The notes under the pieces are model-generated. The model saw only the letters and a list, made by a program, of their open reading frames with translations. It had not been told where the DNA came from and made no database searches. Source: a bacterium (GTDB lineage Bacteria; Cyanobacteriota; Vampirovibrionia; Gastranaerophilales; Gastranaerophilaceae). From it: DNA of 64,000 nucleotides. Numbering within the stretch: position 1 is the first letter of the stretch; each line of letters starts with the position of its first letter. The position numbers were made by a program, and so were the translations under genes. This document shows positions 1 to 9,432 of this stretch, piece by piece. The DNA lies in assembly GCA_024408855.1 (NCBI GenBank), contig JAKSUQ010000003.1:48276-112275 (forward strand). Direction: 5' to 3'.

Positions 1-828
1 CTTTGAAAGTTGTTCTACCATGCTTCTTGCGACAATACAGCCTGTAATTTCTTCTTCCGAAAATAACGGAAAGGCTCCAATTTTGTCATCATTTGTAAGT
101 ATGTAGTTATAGTCTTTATCTAACTGCTCTATTGCATCAAATACTCGTTTATCATTACAGGCTTTAGGCCAAACTAAATTAAAATTTCCGTCCTGTTTAA
201 GAAATACATAAATTAAGTGGTCGGAAATAAATCTGTCAAGCATTTCTCCGATAAGCGGTACAATATAATTTATTTCATATTGGGTTTCTATTATTTTTGC
301 AATATTTTTCATTGAATCGTGAAATTCTACATTAATTTGTGATTGTTCGTTAAGTACAATGTTTTGGAGCTTTAATGAAATTTGTGCTCCGAATATTTTC
401 ATAAGGAACAAAAATCCCATGTCAACGGTTGTATTTTCGGTAAATTCTAACTCAACTATTCCGAACACCATTCCTAACTTGACTATCGGTATATAAAGAG
501 AGTCGATTTTTAAACTTACATCTCCAATTGTTTGCGGAAGTTTAAATGCTTTGTTGTTTATAACAAAGTCATTGCCGTGAATTTCTTCATAAGCCGAATA
601 AATTGTATCTTTTACTGAGTCTTCAATTGTTCCGTCAATTATGCACCAGTTTTGTGCGTAGTTGCGAAGCGTGGAAGTATTCGGATCAAAAACGTAAATA
701 TTTAAACTTTTCAAAGATGTAAACGAACGTAAGTTTGTGTTTAACTCTTCAACAAAGTCATATGCATCCAAATCTTTTGTTAAGACATCTGCTATATTAC
801 AGAGAAAATTCAGTTTAACATCTTCCAT
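1..828 (-). CDS. GAF-like sensory protein, C-terminus cut by window edge
   Basis: The reverse strand is open for 276 codons from an ATG at 828 to the left edge with no stop, so the 3' end is missing. The start overlaps the stop of the upstream TPR gene by one base (TAATG), which suggests translational coupling. The visible part reads like two successive GAF-type sensor modules, roughly residues 15-150 and 160-276, with patterns such as LYIPIVKLGMVFGIVELEF. The N-terminus resembles sensory regions placed before HD-GYP or GGDEF output domains, but no output domain is visible. Function is unassigned; a signal-sensing role is inferred from fold-like patterns only. Confidence 0.6.
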   Translation of the reverse strand, partial: MEDVKLNFLCNIADVLTKDLDAYDFVEELNTNLRSFTSLKSLNIYVFDPNTSTLRNYAQNWCIIDGTIEDSVKDTIYSAYEEIHGNDFVINNKAFKLPQTIGDVSLKIDSLYIPIVKLGMVFGIVELEFTENTTVDMGFLFLMKIFGAQISLKLQNIVLNEQSQINVEFHDSMKNIAKIIETQYEINYIVPLIGEMLDRFISDHLIYVFLKQDGNFNLVWPKACNDKRVFDAIEQLDKDYNYILTNDDKIGAFPLFSEEEITGCIVARSMVEQLSK

Positions 829-1901
829 TAAAAATTATCCTCATCTTCTTCTGTAATTTCGTCGTCTTTAAAAAATTCAAAGCCTGAACATTTTTTAAGA
901 TTGTTCATTACAGCTTTGTCAAAATCTTCATCTGCAATTAATTTACCGTTAATATATGTATAACTTGCTCCCTCTAAAGGTCCGCCGGTTAGCGATTGCG
1001 TGTTGTATTCATCACTCGAAATGAATTTTCTTGTTACTTCGTTAAGAAGATTAAAAATGTATGCACTTTCAACGGATGATGAATTAGGGCTTTCGGAAAT
1101 AAGCATAGCTGCTTTTTGTAATTCTGATATTGAATCGGCATTTTTATCCAAATGTCTTAGCAAAACTGCAAGATTATAATGTCCCTCAAACTTCATAGGT
1201 GAAATATTAATCGCTTTACAGTAATCCAAACCTGCATCGCGATATTCTCCCCTTAAATGATGAGCAACCGCTCTGTTGTAATAACCGTCGTAATAATCTT
1301 TTATAAACTTCATGGATTTTGTGTAAGCCTTAATTGCTTCTCCTAAATATTCATACGCAAGGTATTGTTTTTCTATCGGCAAATATAGTGCTTTTTGCCT
1401 GTATGCAACACCTTTGTTGAAGTATGCAAGTCCTCTGTTTGTTTTCACGCTTTTTACATTTGAGTATACAAAAGGAATCCATAATTTTAGTAAACGTATT
1501 TCTGTAACTTTGTCAAATTGTTCAATAGCGTCATCAAAAAATCCTAAATCTTCCGAATAAACTATTCCCAAATTCATTCTTGCCATAACAAATTTCGGAT
1601 TTGCATCAATTGCATGAAGATATGCATCAACTGCCGCATAGTAATCTTCATGTACTGCATAAATATTTCCTAAATTAAACCAAGCCTCATAATGTTTAGG
1701 AAATAAATTTAATCCGGCAAGATAATAGTTTAAAGTCTTTCCCATATTGTCAGCTGAATATGCCTGATCACCTTTATGTATATAATACATTCCCTTGGCA
1801 TGTCTGTATTGTTCTTTGAACCAATCCTGAAAATAGTAACAGCCAAATGCAATTAGTGCAAACAATAATAATGAGAATAATTTTTTAAAAAGACGTTTCA
1901 T
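828..1901 (-). CDS. TPR-repeat protein with N-terminal membrane anchor
   Basis: A 357-residue protein. The start was set at the ATG at 1901 (MKRLFKKLFSLLL), because the longer frame reaching 1976 would add a region not like a signal or TM segment. Residues 8-25 form one hydrophobic helix after a basic start, so the protein is probably anchored with the rest outside the cytoplasm. The remainder holds several tetratricopeptide repeats (for example AWFNLGNIYAVHEDYYAAV and ARMNLGIVYSEDLGFFDDA), typical protein-interaction scaffolds. No enzyme motif is seen. A TATAAT lies nine bases before the ATG with no Shine-Dalgarno sequence, so the message may be nearly leaderless. It is coupled to the downstream GAF gene. 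Confidence 0.75.
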   Translation of the reverse strand: MKRLFKKLFSLLLFALIAFGCYYFQDWFKEQYRHAKGMYYIHKGDQAYSADNMGKTLNYYLAGLNLFPKHYEAWFNLGNIYAVHEDYYAAVDAYLHAIDANPKFVMARMNLGIVYSEDLGFFDDAIEQFDKVTEIRLLKLWIPFVYSNVKSVKTNRGLAYFNKGVAYRQKALYLPIEKQYLAYEYLGEAIKAYTKSMKFIKDYYDGYYNRAVAHHLRGEYRDAGLDYCKAINISPMKFEGHYNLAVLLRHLDKNADSISELQKAAMLISESPNSSSVESAYIFNLLNEVTRKFISSDEYNTQSLTGGPLEGASYTYINGKLIADEDFDKAVMNNLKKCSGFEFFKDDEITEEDEDNF

Positions 1902-2028
1902 ACTTTTTTGATTATAACATAATTTTAACTTTTGTCGTATATGTATGACTTTTTTAATAAAAACATTAAATATCATATAAACAGATGAAATTTTTATAAA
2001 ACTGTGAAGAAATATCCTTTAAAACCGA

Positions 2029-2034
2029 TATAAT
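2029..2034 (+). promoter_or_regulatory. -10 box of the TPR gene at 2057
   Basis: A perfect TATAAT 22 bases before the TTG start at 2057. No convincing -35 element is seen at 16-18 bases upstream. The expected transcript start is near 2041, giving a leader of about 16 bases that contains the ribosome-binding AAGGA. Confidence 0.4.
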
Positions 2035-2056
2035 ATGAGGAAGGACGGTAATTAGT

Positions 2057-3745
2057 TTGTTTAATACAATGAATACCATACGCCCAAAACCTTATTTGCA
2101 AAGGAATAACGGCAATTATAACTCAAATAATGACGGTGCTGATAAGGACGGTCATAATCAAAACGGTCGTGAAAATCAAGAAGATAATCGTCAGATTGTT
2201 GCACGAAGACGTGCACAAGATGTTCAACAGCAAACTAATGCCGAATACCAAGGACAACATGTTTATTCTCCGGCTACAAGCCCATACCCAAGAGCAGGTG
2301 CGTATGGTAACGGTATCCCATCAAGCACTTATAATATTCAATCTCACCAAATTAACCCTATGCAATATCAATCTATGCAGGCCGGATATCAGCAAATCGG
2401 GCATGAGCCGATTCAACAAGGGCAAGTTTCGCAATCAATAAAGAGTAATAAGGTAAATATTGCACAAATCCTTCGAGATTTTAGAAATACAATGAAAGCG
2501 ATTGCAACTCCGGAGGAGTTGGAAGCTGATGTTAATAAATATTTGGAAATTGTAGACAGGCAAGTAAGGTCTGCTCATCCGCAAGTAAGTATTATTCAAG
2601 GCAATTTAAAAACTGCAGCAACTTTATTGGATAAATACATTTCCGAAACATTGAATAAAACTTCAAAAGTTGTTCAAAACTGGTTGGATGCATTATTTTT
2701 GCAGAGGATAAATTACAGTTATGATGAAGGAGAAATCAATCCTGCATTTTTGGTAAAATTCCCGGACAGGGCTGAAGAAAAAGCACAATCTTCTCAGATG
2801 GAAATTAATGAAGATGGCAATGCTTCGTCCGAAATTGCGGAAAATGTTTCCGAACACGAAATTGTGCCGGAAATTGTTGAGTCTGCTGAAAATAATGAAG
2901 AAATAGAAATTCCGATAACTTTGGAAGAAGAATTTGAGCATGCTAAACAGGTAATTTCTCATAAGCCTAATATAACGGTAGTGCCACAGGATACACGTCT
3001 TAAATCTTTATTTTTAGAGGCAAAAAAACAAGCGTTTTCAAACAATCCGCAAAAAGCAATGTCTATTTTTAAAGAAGCATTTAGCAGAGCTGAAGAAATC
3101 AAAGATACGGAAACCCAATCAAGAATATGTCTTGAAATAGGTAAAATATATGACGATAATGATTTTGTTGTGCAAGCATTAAACAGCTATAATAAATCAT
3201 TACAATATACAACTGATACAGATGTAAAATCAAAAGCACATTTTTCTATCGCACAAATCTATGATGACGTTAATCAAGTAAGCGCTGCTTTGGATCACTA
3301 CATTACATCTATATCTTATGCAGGAAAAACTGATGACTTAATCGGACAATCGGATTCTCTGACAAGAGTTGCTAATATTTATGCAGACAAGTATGATGAA
3401 TATGCTTTTGAATATTATGATGTAGCGAAAAAGTTGGTTGAACAAACTACTGACAGCGGAATGAAAGGATATGTCCTTTCAAATACTGCTGATGCCTGTG
3501 TTCAATTCAAGAAAAATGACAGAGCTTTGAAATATTACGCTGAGGCGGTTAAGAATTACGAAAAAGCAAATTCGCCGGAAGAAATTGCTCAAAATTATAA
3601 AGCTGCTGCAGCATTGATGATTAATTTTAACAGTCCTAACAAGGCAAAATCTTTATTAAAGAAAGCAATGGTCAATGCTGTTAAAACCGGAAATGATGAT
3701 TTGATTTCCGAAATAAACATGATGCTTTCAGGTTTAGCAGCTTAG
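2057..3745 (+). CDS. TPR protein with Gln/Asn-rich N-terminus
   Basis: A 562-residue cytoplasmic-type protein without a signal peptide. The start is a TTG at 2057, eleven bases after AAGGA (2041-2045); an ATG at 2069 is the alternative but lies 23 bases from that site. Residues 1-130 are low-complexity and rich in Asn, Gln and Tyr. About 230-300 is acidic. Residues 310-560 contain repeated TPR-like helical pairs (such as ALNSYNKSLQYTTDTDVKSK and ALDHYITSISYA). No catalytic motif was recognised. It is transcribed divergently from the other TPR gene. A scaffold role is inferred from the repeats only. Confidence 0.8.
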   Translation: MFNTMNTIRPKPYLQRNNGNYNSNNDGADKDGHNQNGRENQEDNRQIVARRRAQDVQQQTNAEYQGQHVYSPATSPYPRAGAYGNGIPSSTYNIQSHQINPMQYQSMQAGYQQIGHEPIQQGQVSQSIKSNKVNIAQILRDFRNTMKAIATPEELEADVNKYLEIVDRQVRSAHPQVSIIQGNLKTAATLLDKYISETLNKTSKVVQNWLDALFLQRINYSYDEGEINPAFLVKFPDRAEEKAQSSQMEINEDGNASSEIAENVSEHEIVPEIVESAENNEEIEIPITLEEEFEHAKQVISHKPNITVVPQDTRLKSLFLEAKKQAFSNNPQKAMSIFKEAFSRAEEIKDTETQSRICLEIGKIYDDNDFVVQALNSYNKSLQYTTDTDVKSKAHFSIAQIYDDVNQVSAALDHYITSISYAGKTDDLIGQSDSLTRVANIYADKYDEYAFEYYDVAKKLVEQTTDSGMKGYVLSNTADACVQFKKNDRALKYYAEAVKNYEKANSPEEIAQNYKAAAALMINFNSPNKAKSLLKKAMVNAVKTGNDDLISEINMMLSGLAA

Positions 3746-3859
3746 TTAAGGATAAATTCGTTTAAGTCGTTTTATTTTGGTTTAATTTTTTGTACTTCAA
3801 ATGTATGAGATTTCAAGTTGTGGACTTTAGAAGTTAAAAATTATTCCGATATATATAGC

Positions 3860-3933
3860 ATGGAAAACCAAACGGTTTTTCATACCTCCTCCCCAAGTCT
3901 GGTAGCCGTTCTCTAAGAAAACGGCTTTTTTTT
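3860..3933 (+). ncRNA. Candidate small RNA: hairpin, anti-SD stretch, terminator
   Basis: A 10-bp hairpin (arms 3860-3869 and 3874-3883, one G-U pair, AAAC loop) is followed by an unpaired C-rich stretch at 3884-3894 containing ACCTCC, a perfect complement of the Shine-Dalgarno core. A terminator hairpin follows at 3904-3926. The layout of hairpin, CU-rich single strand and terminator recalls cyanobacterial Yfr1, but this is an analogy of architecture and not a sequence match. It could instead be the 3' UTR of the TPR gene ending at 3745. A weak promoter (TTGTGG at 3818, TTATTC at 3841) is possible. Confidence 0.35.
3904..3933 (+). terminator. Rho-independent terminator
   Basis: AGCCGTT (3904-3910) pairs with AACGGCT (3920-3926) and is followed by a run of eight T. 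It ends either the TPR message or the candidate small RNA. Confidence 0.8.
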
Positions 3934-3948
3934 GTCCTGATTCTTATT

Positions 3949-4779
3949 TTATACTAATGCACTTATTCCGTCGTTTATCTTATCAACACGATTGAGCCAG
4001 CCTTTTAAGAACTTCTGATTTCTTTGCGGATTGTTGGTTGCAAGGTCTCTATATCGTTGTTTACGTTTTTGTGTGTAGGATTCCAAATTGTCATCAGGTT
4101 TGAGCATTTTTTTAGCAGCAGAACAACCCATATTAATTGCGGTATCAAATACCATAATTGCAAGCCCCTCATCTTCTATTTTATCTGCACCTGATTTTAC
4201 CCAGAAGTTTCTGTAAATTTCTTTAACTTCATCCATTGTAATTTTAGCAACTGATTGTATCGGTAAATTATGTTTTTTTCTGTAAGCATTATATGTGTTT
4301 GTAGTAACACCGTAGTTGGTAAGTCCTCCCCCATCATTCAAATTCGCGAGCCCACCTTCTCGTGCTAATACTAATTTAATTGCTTCTTCAAAAATTTCTT
4401 CACTGCTTTTTAAGGGGGTATTTTTTTCGAATGTATCACCGAAAGTTTTTGGTTGGTTAATGGTTTGGCTATACAGTGTTGACAAGTGTTTATTGTTGTT
4501 TGTTGGTTGTGTCCATTTCAAATTAAATAGATTTGTCGTTTTTGGGGAAAAAGTATATTTAGAAAAAATTACTTCTGCGCTAAATGGTGCAGGAGTATTT
4601 GCAGTCAATCGATTAAAGGTTGCTTGGAAAGGTGGGTTTTTGTATAAAAAAGTGGCATTTGCGAAATTTGGTGTAGAGTTATTCCCCGTCAGCGGATTGA
4701 ATGCCACACGAAATGCCGAGTCATTATAAGTAAAATTTGTATTTGTAAAATTTGGTGCAGGTACGTACGAATGGTTCAT
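3949..4779 (-). CDS. GH108-type peptidoglycan hydrolase with repeated N-terminus
   Basis: A 276-residue protein. Residues 127-276 match the GH108 lysozyme fold followed by the PG_binding_3 region: the catalytic-Glu motif AREGG (Glu141), then NDGGGLTNYGVT, FWVKSGADKI and FDTAINMG. This enzyme class cleaves peptidoglycan glycan strands and is common in phage endolysins. Residues 9-75 carry two clear copies and a partial third copy of a 28-residue segment (PNFTNTNF / PNFANATF, then FNPLTGNN / FNRLTANT), rich in Phe, Asn and Thr. No signal peptide is evident, so how it reaches the wall is unclear. A phage origin is possible, but there are no phage neighbours. Confidence 0.8.
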   Translation of the reverse strand: MNHSYVPAPNFTNTNFTYNDSAFRVAFNPLTGNNSTPNFANATFLYKNPPFQATFNRLTANTPAPFSAEVIFSKYTFSPKTTNLFNLKWTQPTNNNKHLSTLYSQTINQPKTFGDTFEKNTPLKSSEEIFEEAIKLVLAREGGLANLNDGGGLTNYGVTTNTYNAYRKKHNLPIQSVAKITMDEVKEIYRNFWVKSGADKIEDEGLAIMVFDTAINMGCSAAKKMLKPDDNLESYTQKRKQRYRDLATNNPQRNQKFLKGWLNRVDKINDGISALV

Positions 4780-4978
4780 AAATAGCTTCTTTTATATCCT
4801 TGTATATATAAAGTAAATTTGTTGGATATAATTGCTATTTGCTCTGATTTTTGTAAAATTTTGTAAAGCTGAATATATTCCGGTTTTTCGGTATAAAAAT
4901 AAACTGTCTGAATAGATAACTCAAATATAATATTTTCTGGTATAATTTAATTACGTATATCTTTAAAGAGGGAGAACT

Positions 4979-6856
4979 ATGAATAAAAATCAATCAGTTG
5001 GTATGTATATACTTATAGGTGTAATGGTCTTGTCATTTATTTCAATGTTGTTTTCCGGACCTACGACAAGTACGGAAGAACTTTCTTATACTACTTTTAT
5101 GCAAAAAGTTGAAAATAAAGAAATAAAAAATGTTGATATGGGGAAAGATGCTATTGTAGCTTATCCGGTAAAGCAGCCGGAAGCAAAAAAAACTGTATCA
5201 AATCCTTTGTATGGTGAAATAAAACCTGCTACTTTGCAATATAGGGTTGCATTGCCGGAAAATTCCAATATACTTGATAAATTGCAATCAAATAATGTAG
5301 AAATAAATGTTAAGAAGTCGAATGACTCAGGTTCTGTTTTGGGTATGAGTTATTCTTTAATTACAACAATCATTCTTGTTTTTGTGTTTTTGGCATTAAT
5401 TGCTAAAATGATTCAAGCAGGTGGGGCTCAAGCAATGTCATTTGGCAAATCAAGAGCAAAAATGCTTATGGATAACAAGGTTAAAACAACTTTTTCTGAT
5501 GTTGCGGGAATTGATGAAGAAAAGAAAGAATTGGAAGAAATTGTTGATTTCTTAAAACATAGTGATAAATATCTAAGATTAGGAGCTAAAATTCCTAAAG
5601 GTGTTCTGTTGGTAGGAGCTCCTGGAACGGGTAAAACCTTGATGGCAAAAGCTGTTGCAGGTGAAGCCGGCGTTCCGTTCTTCTCTATAAGCGGTTCTGA
5701 CTTTGTTGAAATGTTTGTTGGTGTCGGTGCTTCTCGTGTAAGAGATTTGTTTGAGCAAGCAAAAAAGCATCAGCCTTGTATTGTATTTATAGATGAAATT
5801 GATGCTGTTGGTCGTCAGCGTGGAGCAGGTCTTGGCGGCGGTCATGATGAAAGAGAACAAACTCTTAACCAGTTGCTTGTTGAGATGGACGGATTTGATG
5901 AAAATACAAATATCATTATTCTTGCTGCAACTAATAGACCGGATATCCTTGATAATGCATTGTTAAGACCCGGAAGATTTGACAGGCAAATTGTTATTAA
6001 TAAACCCGATGTATTGGGCAGAGAACAGATTTTGAATGTTCATGCCAAAAATAAACCTCTTGCTCAAGAAGTTGATATAAAAATTTTGGCAAAAAGGACT
6101 CCTGGTTTTACCGGGGCGGATTTGTCGAACTTGTTAAATGAAGCAGCTTTACTTGCAGCAAGGCATAATAAGTCAGAAATTGACATGGCAGACTTGGAAG
6201 AAGCTATTGATAAGGTCATGGCAGGACCTGAAAAGAAAAGCAGAATTATTTCTGATGAAGAAAAAGCGAACACATCTTATCATGAAGTTGGTCATGCTTT
6301 GCTTGCAAAATTGCTTAAAAACTCCGATCCTTTGCATAAAGTATCTATCATTCCGAGGGGAATGGCTTTGGGTATAACACTTACTTTGCCGGAAAAAGAT
6401 CATTTAACAATGAATAAAACACAACTTTTAGATAAAATTACAATGATTTTAGGTGGAAGAGTTGCGGAGGAGTTAATATATGGCAAAGATAATATTACTA
6501 CCGGTGCTTCAAATGACTTGGAAAAGGTTTCTGCAATTGCTCGCAGCATGGTAACTTCTTATGGTATGAGTGATAAAATGGGCAGTTTAGCATACGGCAA
6601 AGAACAAGAACACGTTTTCATGGGAAGAAATTTCGGAAATACGAGAGATTTTTCAGAAGAAATTGCAGCCGAAATTGATAAAGAAGTTAAGAGAATTGTT
6701 GATGAACAATATGAATATGCAAAGAAACTTTTAAGCGAAAATAGAGATATGCTTGAATATATTGCAAAAGCTCTTTTGGAAAAAGAAACGTTGGATGAAA
6801 AAGAGTTTGAAGATTTGATGAATGAAGTTAGAAATAAAAGAGAAAATCAGGAGTAG
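4979..6856 (+). CDS. ftsH: ATP-dependent zinc metalloprotease FtsH
   Basis: A full-length FtsH of 625 residues. This membrane-bound hexameric AAA+ protease degrades damaged membrane proteins and regulators. It has TM segments at about 9-25 and 120-144, Walker A GAPGTGKT at 213-220, Walker B VFIDEID, the second region of homology ending in RPGRFDRQ, and the zinc motif HEVGH at 435-439 with the third ligand Asp near 513. All key residues are present. The start is supported by AGGGAGA seven bases upstream. TATAAT sequences at 4926 and 4941 give likely -10 boxes. The end carries the ribosome site for the next gene, so the following membrane genes may be co-transcribed. Confidence 0.97.
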   Translation: MNKNQSVGMYILIGVMVLSFISMLFSGPTTSTEELSYTTFMQKVENKEIKNVDMGKDAIVAYPVKQPEAKKTVSNPLYGEIKPATLQYRVALPENSNILDKLQSNNVEINVKKSNDSGSVLGMSYSLITTIILVFVFLALIAKMIQAGGAQAMSFGKSRAKMLMDNKVKTTFSDVAGIDEEKKELEEIVDFLKHSDKYLRLGAKIPKGVLLVGAPGTGKTLMAKAVAGEAGVPFFSISGSDFVEMFVGVGASRVRDLFEQAKKHQPCIVFIDEIDAVGRQRGAGLGGGHDEREQTLNQLLVEMDGFDENTNIIILAATNRPDILDNALLRPGRFDRQIVINKPDVLGREQILNVHAKNKPLAQEVDIKILAKRTPGFTGADLSNLLNEAALLAARHNKSEIDMADLEEAIDKVMAGPEKKSRIISDEEKANTSYHEVGHALLAKLLKNSDPLHKVSIIPRGMALGITLTLPEKDHLTMNKTQLLDKITMILGGRVAEELIYGKDNITTGASNDLEKVSAIARSMVTSYGMSDKMGSLAYGKEQEHVFMGRNFGNTRDFSEEIAAEIDKEVKRIVDEQYEYAKKLLSENRDMLEYIAKALLEKETLDEKEFEDLMNEVRNKRENQE

Positions 6857-6862
6857 AAAACT

Positions 6863-7363
6863 ATGGATAGAGATGAGCTAATTTTGTCAGAGTATAGACT
6901 CTATGTTGAACAAAAAGATAATTTTACGGATAGAAACTTTGCTACAAATCGTTTTTATATGTTTGCATTTTTAGCAGTAATATTTTCTTTGATTTTTACC
7001 GGAAATATTGTCTTTATGGAGCATGTTTCCGCAACTCTTCTGTTTTCAATAATAGGAATTTTTGTTTGTGTGCTGTGGTGGGTTAATGTTGATGCATATA
7101 ACATGTTGATTAAAATTAAATTTTCAAGTGTAATTGAAAAAATTGAGGAAAAGCTGCCTGTAAAGCCATTCTCTGATGAATATCAAGGGATTGAGGAGTT
7201 TAGAAAGAAAAAGGTCTTTATGTTCTCTGATATTCAAAAAATCATTGCTATATTTGGAGCTTTGTTCTTTTTTGCTATTTTTGTAAGTGAAGTAACTCCG
7301 TTTGCTATGGCTGTTCAAAACAAACTTGTTCAAATGTTTAACTGCGGATGTTGCGGTATATAA
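6863..7363 (+). CDS. Small two-to-three-span membrane protein (RipA-like)
   Basis: A 166-residue membrane protein starting seven bases after ftsH, with its AGGAG inside the ftsH end. Hydrophobic segments lie near 31-51, 56-76 and 125-145. The cytoplasmic N-terminus (LILSEYRLYVEQKDNFTDRN) and overall size resemble the RipA family of octameric membrane proteins, recalled from family knowledge and not searched. The C-terminus ends in a Cys-rich NCGCCGI. Its position after ftsH suggests a membrane quality-control link, but nothing in the sequence proves it. Confidence 0.6.
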   Translation: MDRDELILSEYRLYVEQKDNFTDRNFATNRFYMFAFLAVIFSLIFTGNIVFMEHVSATLLFSIIGIFVCVLWWVNVDAYNMLIKIKFSSVIEKIEEKLPVKPFSDEYQGIEEFRKKKVFMFSDIQKIIAIFGALFFFAIFVSEVTPFAMAVQNKLVQMFNCGCCGI

Positions 7364-7381
7364 TATCAGGAGCTGCTGAGT

Positions 7382-8011
7382 ATGAGAGAGAAAAATAACG
7401 GAATTGTTTATAATTGGAATAACGTGATAATTTCGGTTGTAGTCATTTCAATATTGACTATGCTCGTGATTTATATGCCTAATTTCGGGCAATTCGACGG
7501 CTCTATAACATCAGTAATAAGAAATTTTTTTGGAAAATTTCCGGTTATAATTCCTACAATAGCCTCAGAAATAGGTAATGCATATGGTATTCACTGGTTT
7601 TGGCTTGAATTTGCCGTCGTGTGTGCTTTGGTTACATGTAATAAATATTTAAAAGCCTTTTTGTTTGTATTTTGTGTTCAGGCGACGGGATTTGTAAATA
7701 GTTTATTAAAAAACTTTGTATGCAGAGAACATCCGTATGGTACGGAATATGCCGGATTTAGTTTTCCGTCTTCTCATGCGTCTTCCGTAATGTGCTTATT
7801 CGGAATTTTGATTTATCTTACTCTAAGATATGTTCAAAACACATTTTGGAGGTATGTGTTAGTTGCTGTGTACGGATTATTCATATTTATATCCGTTGTA
7901 TCACGATTATGGCTTGGCATGCACTACCTGTCTGATGTAGTAGTGGGATTGTTCTTGGGATTTTTATTCGCAAATCTTTATATAATTTTGCTTAAATCCT
8001 TTCAGAATTAG
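7382..8011 (+). CDS. PAP2-family lipid phosphatase
   Basis: A 209-residue integral membrane phosphatase with the three PAP2 signature blocks: Lys110...Arg115-x-x-Pro118 (KNFVCREHP), PSSHAS at 129-134 with the catalytic His132, and SRLWLGMHYLSD at 174-185 with His181 and Asp185. Such enzymes remove phosphate from undecaprenyl pyrophosphate or phosphatidate at the periplasmic face. Substrate cannot be assigned; lipid carrier recycling is plausible alongside uppP at 12.1 kb. The start follows AGGAG. The stop overlaps that of the convergent AAA gene. Confidence 0.88.
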   Translation: MREKNNGIVYNWNNVIISVVVISILTMLVIYMPNFGQFDGSITSVIRNFFGKFPVIIPTIASEIGNAYGIHWFWLEFAVVCALVTCNKYLKAFLFVFCVQATGFVNSLLKNFVCREHPYGTEYAGFSFPSSHASSVMCLFGILIYLTLRYVQNTFWRYVLVAVYGLFIFISVVSRLWLGMHYLSDVVVGLFLGFLFANLYIILLKSFQN

Positions 8012-9303
8012 AGATTAAATACTCCAGGATCAGCTGTCATTGAAGAACAGGTCTTGCTTGCCGGTTGTCCGATTCTGTCTTTAGCTTTTTGCAGATATTC
8101 AATTTTGAAAGGTTTTGTAGAAAGTTTGTCATCAGCAATTCCGACTACTTCATTACTGAATATATCTATCGTGTTACCTGCAATTTTTTCAATTTCACGA
8201 TTGGAATACTTCTCGTTTGCTAATTCTGTTACAAATTTTTTAAACTCTTTGGATTTATAGAAGTCATCACTTATAGCTTCAACTCCTTTTAAATACATTT
8301 TTAGCATAGCGGTATCTTGGTCGGCATCACCCAAAGGAACCTCAATCTTTTTATTTACCCTTGTTAGTGCGGTTGAATCAATAAGTCCGTTATTTGGATG
8401 GTAGTTAGTTGTCATAATAATATTTACGTTTTTGCATTTCGGATTTTTGCTGATTTCTTCTAATCCTACGAGCACAGCAGCTCTTGATTTTGCCGCCTCT
8501 TCTGAACCATGAGAATTTTCCAAAACTTTCTTAATTATTGCATCACATTCATCAATGCAAACAACAATCTGGCGATCAGGCTCCTTTTCTGCCGTTTCAA
8601 TAATTTTTTTGAAGAAATTAGCAATTTTCATAGATGCAGCATCTTTATATGGGGAACCAATATCAGGATATTTGATTCCTGCAAACAATGCACCAATTTC
8701 CTGAGCATATTGTTGTGCAAAATATGTTTTACCTGTTCCGGAGTATCCGTATAAAAGCATTATATTTGCACCTTCTTGGTATCCTGTATATTTTTTAGCG
8801 GCAGTCGATAATTTTCTTGTATTTATGAGTTCTTTTGCCACTTCTCTTAAATTTTTATGAGTTGTGTCTGATGTAAAAATGTTTGCAACTTTATTTTTAT
8901 CGAGTTTTGTATCTATCCAGTTAAGTGCAACACCAGTCAACTCGTCATTTTTGCCTCCTGAACCACCTTCACATCTTTGGGTTGCTATTTTAGCGGCATT
9001 GATAGCTCTCTCGGCAGCAGCTTCTGCTTTTTCTACCGCTTTTGACATGCCACCTCCAAAGCCTAAAGAGTTTGCGATTAAAGTAAGTCCGGTAGTAATT
9101 CCGATAATCAAAGCTGCCGTAATAAGATTGTGTTGTCTTTTTTCTTTTTTTGCTTTTTCTGCTTGCTCTATTTGTTGGTAATCAATAAATGAGCTTGATT
9201 GATTATTCCTGAAATTAACAGTATTTACTATTTTTTGTGTTTTCCCGAACACGGGAGCGGATTGATATGTGGAATTTTGGGCTACAACTGGTACATTTAA
9301 CAT
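8008..9303 (-). CDS. Membrane-anchored AAA ATPase of unknown role
   Basis: A 431-residue protein. Residues 60-80 form a TM helix, 86-110 an Ala/Glu-rich helix, and 180-330 an AAA ATPase core with Walker A GYSGTGKT (186-193), Walker B VVCIDECD (247-254) and a sensor-1 segment IIMTTNYHP. A helical lid follows. The N-terminus contains SAPVFGKTQ, similar to a short Phe motif seen at the start of other unknown proteins here. AAAGGAAA upstream supports the ATG. Remodelling of a protein substrate is inferred from the ATPase core; no partner domain identifies the target. Confidence 0.75.
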   Translation of the reverse strand: MLNVPVVAQNSTYQSAPVFGKTQKIVNTVNFRNNQSSSFIDYQQIEQAEKAKKEKRQHNLITAALIIGITTGLTLIANSLGFGGGMSKAVEKAEAAAERAINAAKIATQRCEGGSGGKNDELTGVALNWIDTKLDKNKVANIFTSDTTHKNLREVAKELINTRKLSTAAKKYTGYQEGANIMLLYGYSGTGKTYFAQQYAQEIGALFAGIKYPDIGSPYKDAASMKIANFFKKIIETAEKEPDRQIVVCIDECDAIIKKVLENSHGSEEAAKSRAAVLVGLEEISKNPKCKNVNIIMTTNYHPNNGLIDSTALTRVNKKIEVPLGDADQDTAMLKMYLKGVEAISDDFYKSKEFKKFVTELANEKYSNREIEKIAGNTIDIFSNEVVGIADDKLSTKPFKIEYLQKAKDRIGQPASKTCSSMTADPGVFNL

Positions 9304-9432
9304 AAATATTTCCTTTCACACGACATTATCTTCAATGCTAATAAAACAAAACACATTTCAAAATTGCCTGATAATATCAAAATGTTAAGAAAATGTAACA
9401 AATTAAGTTTGCGGAAAAAAAATTGTTAAAAA

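Noticed and set aside
1902..1976. Longer N-terminus of the TPR gene
   Set aside because: It would place the hydrophobic anchor internally and has no ribosome site.
3949..4779. Prophage around the GH108 gene
   Set aside because: No holin, terminase, capsid or integrase gene is nearby; the neighbours are ordinary chromosomal genes.
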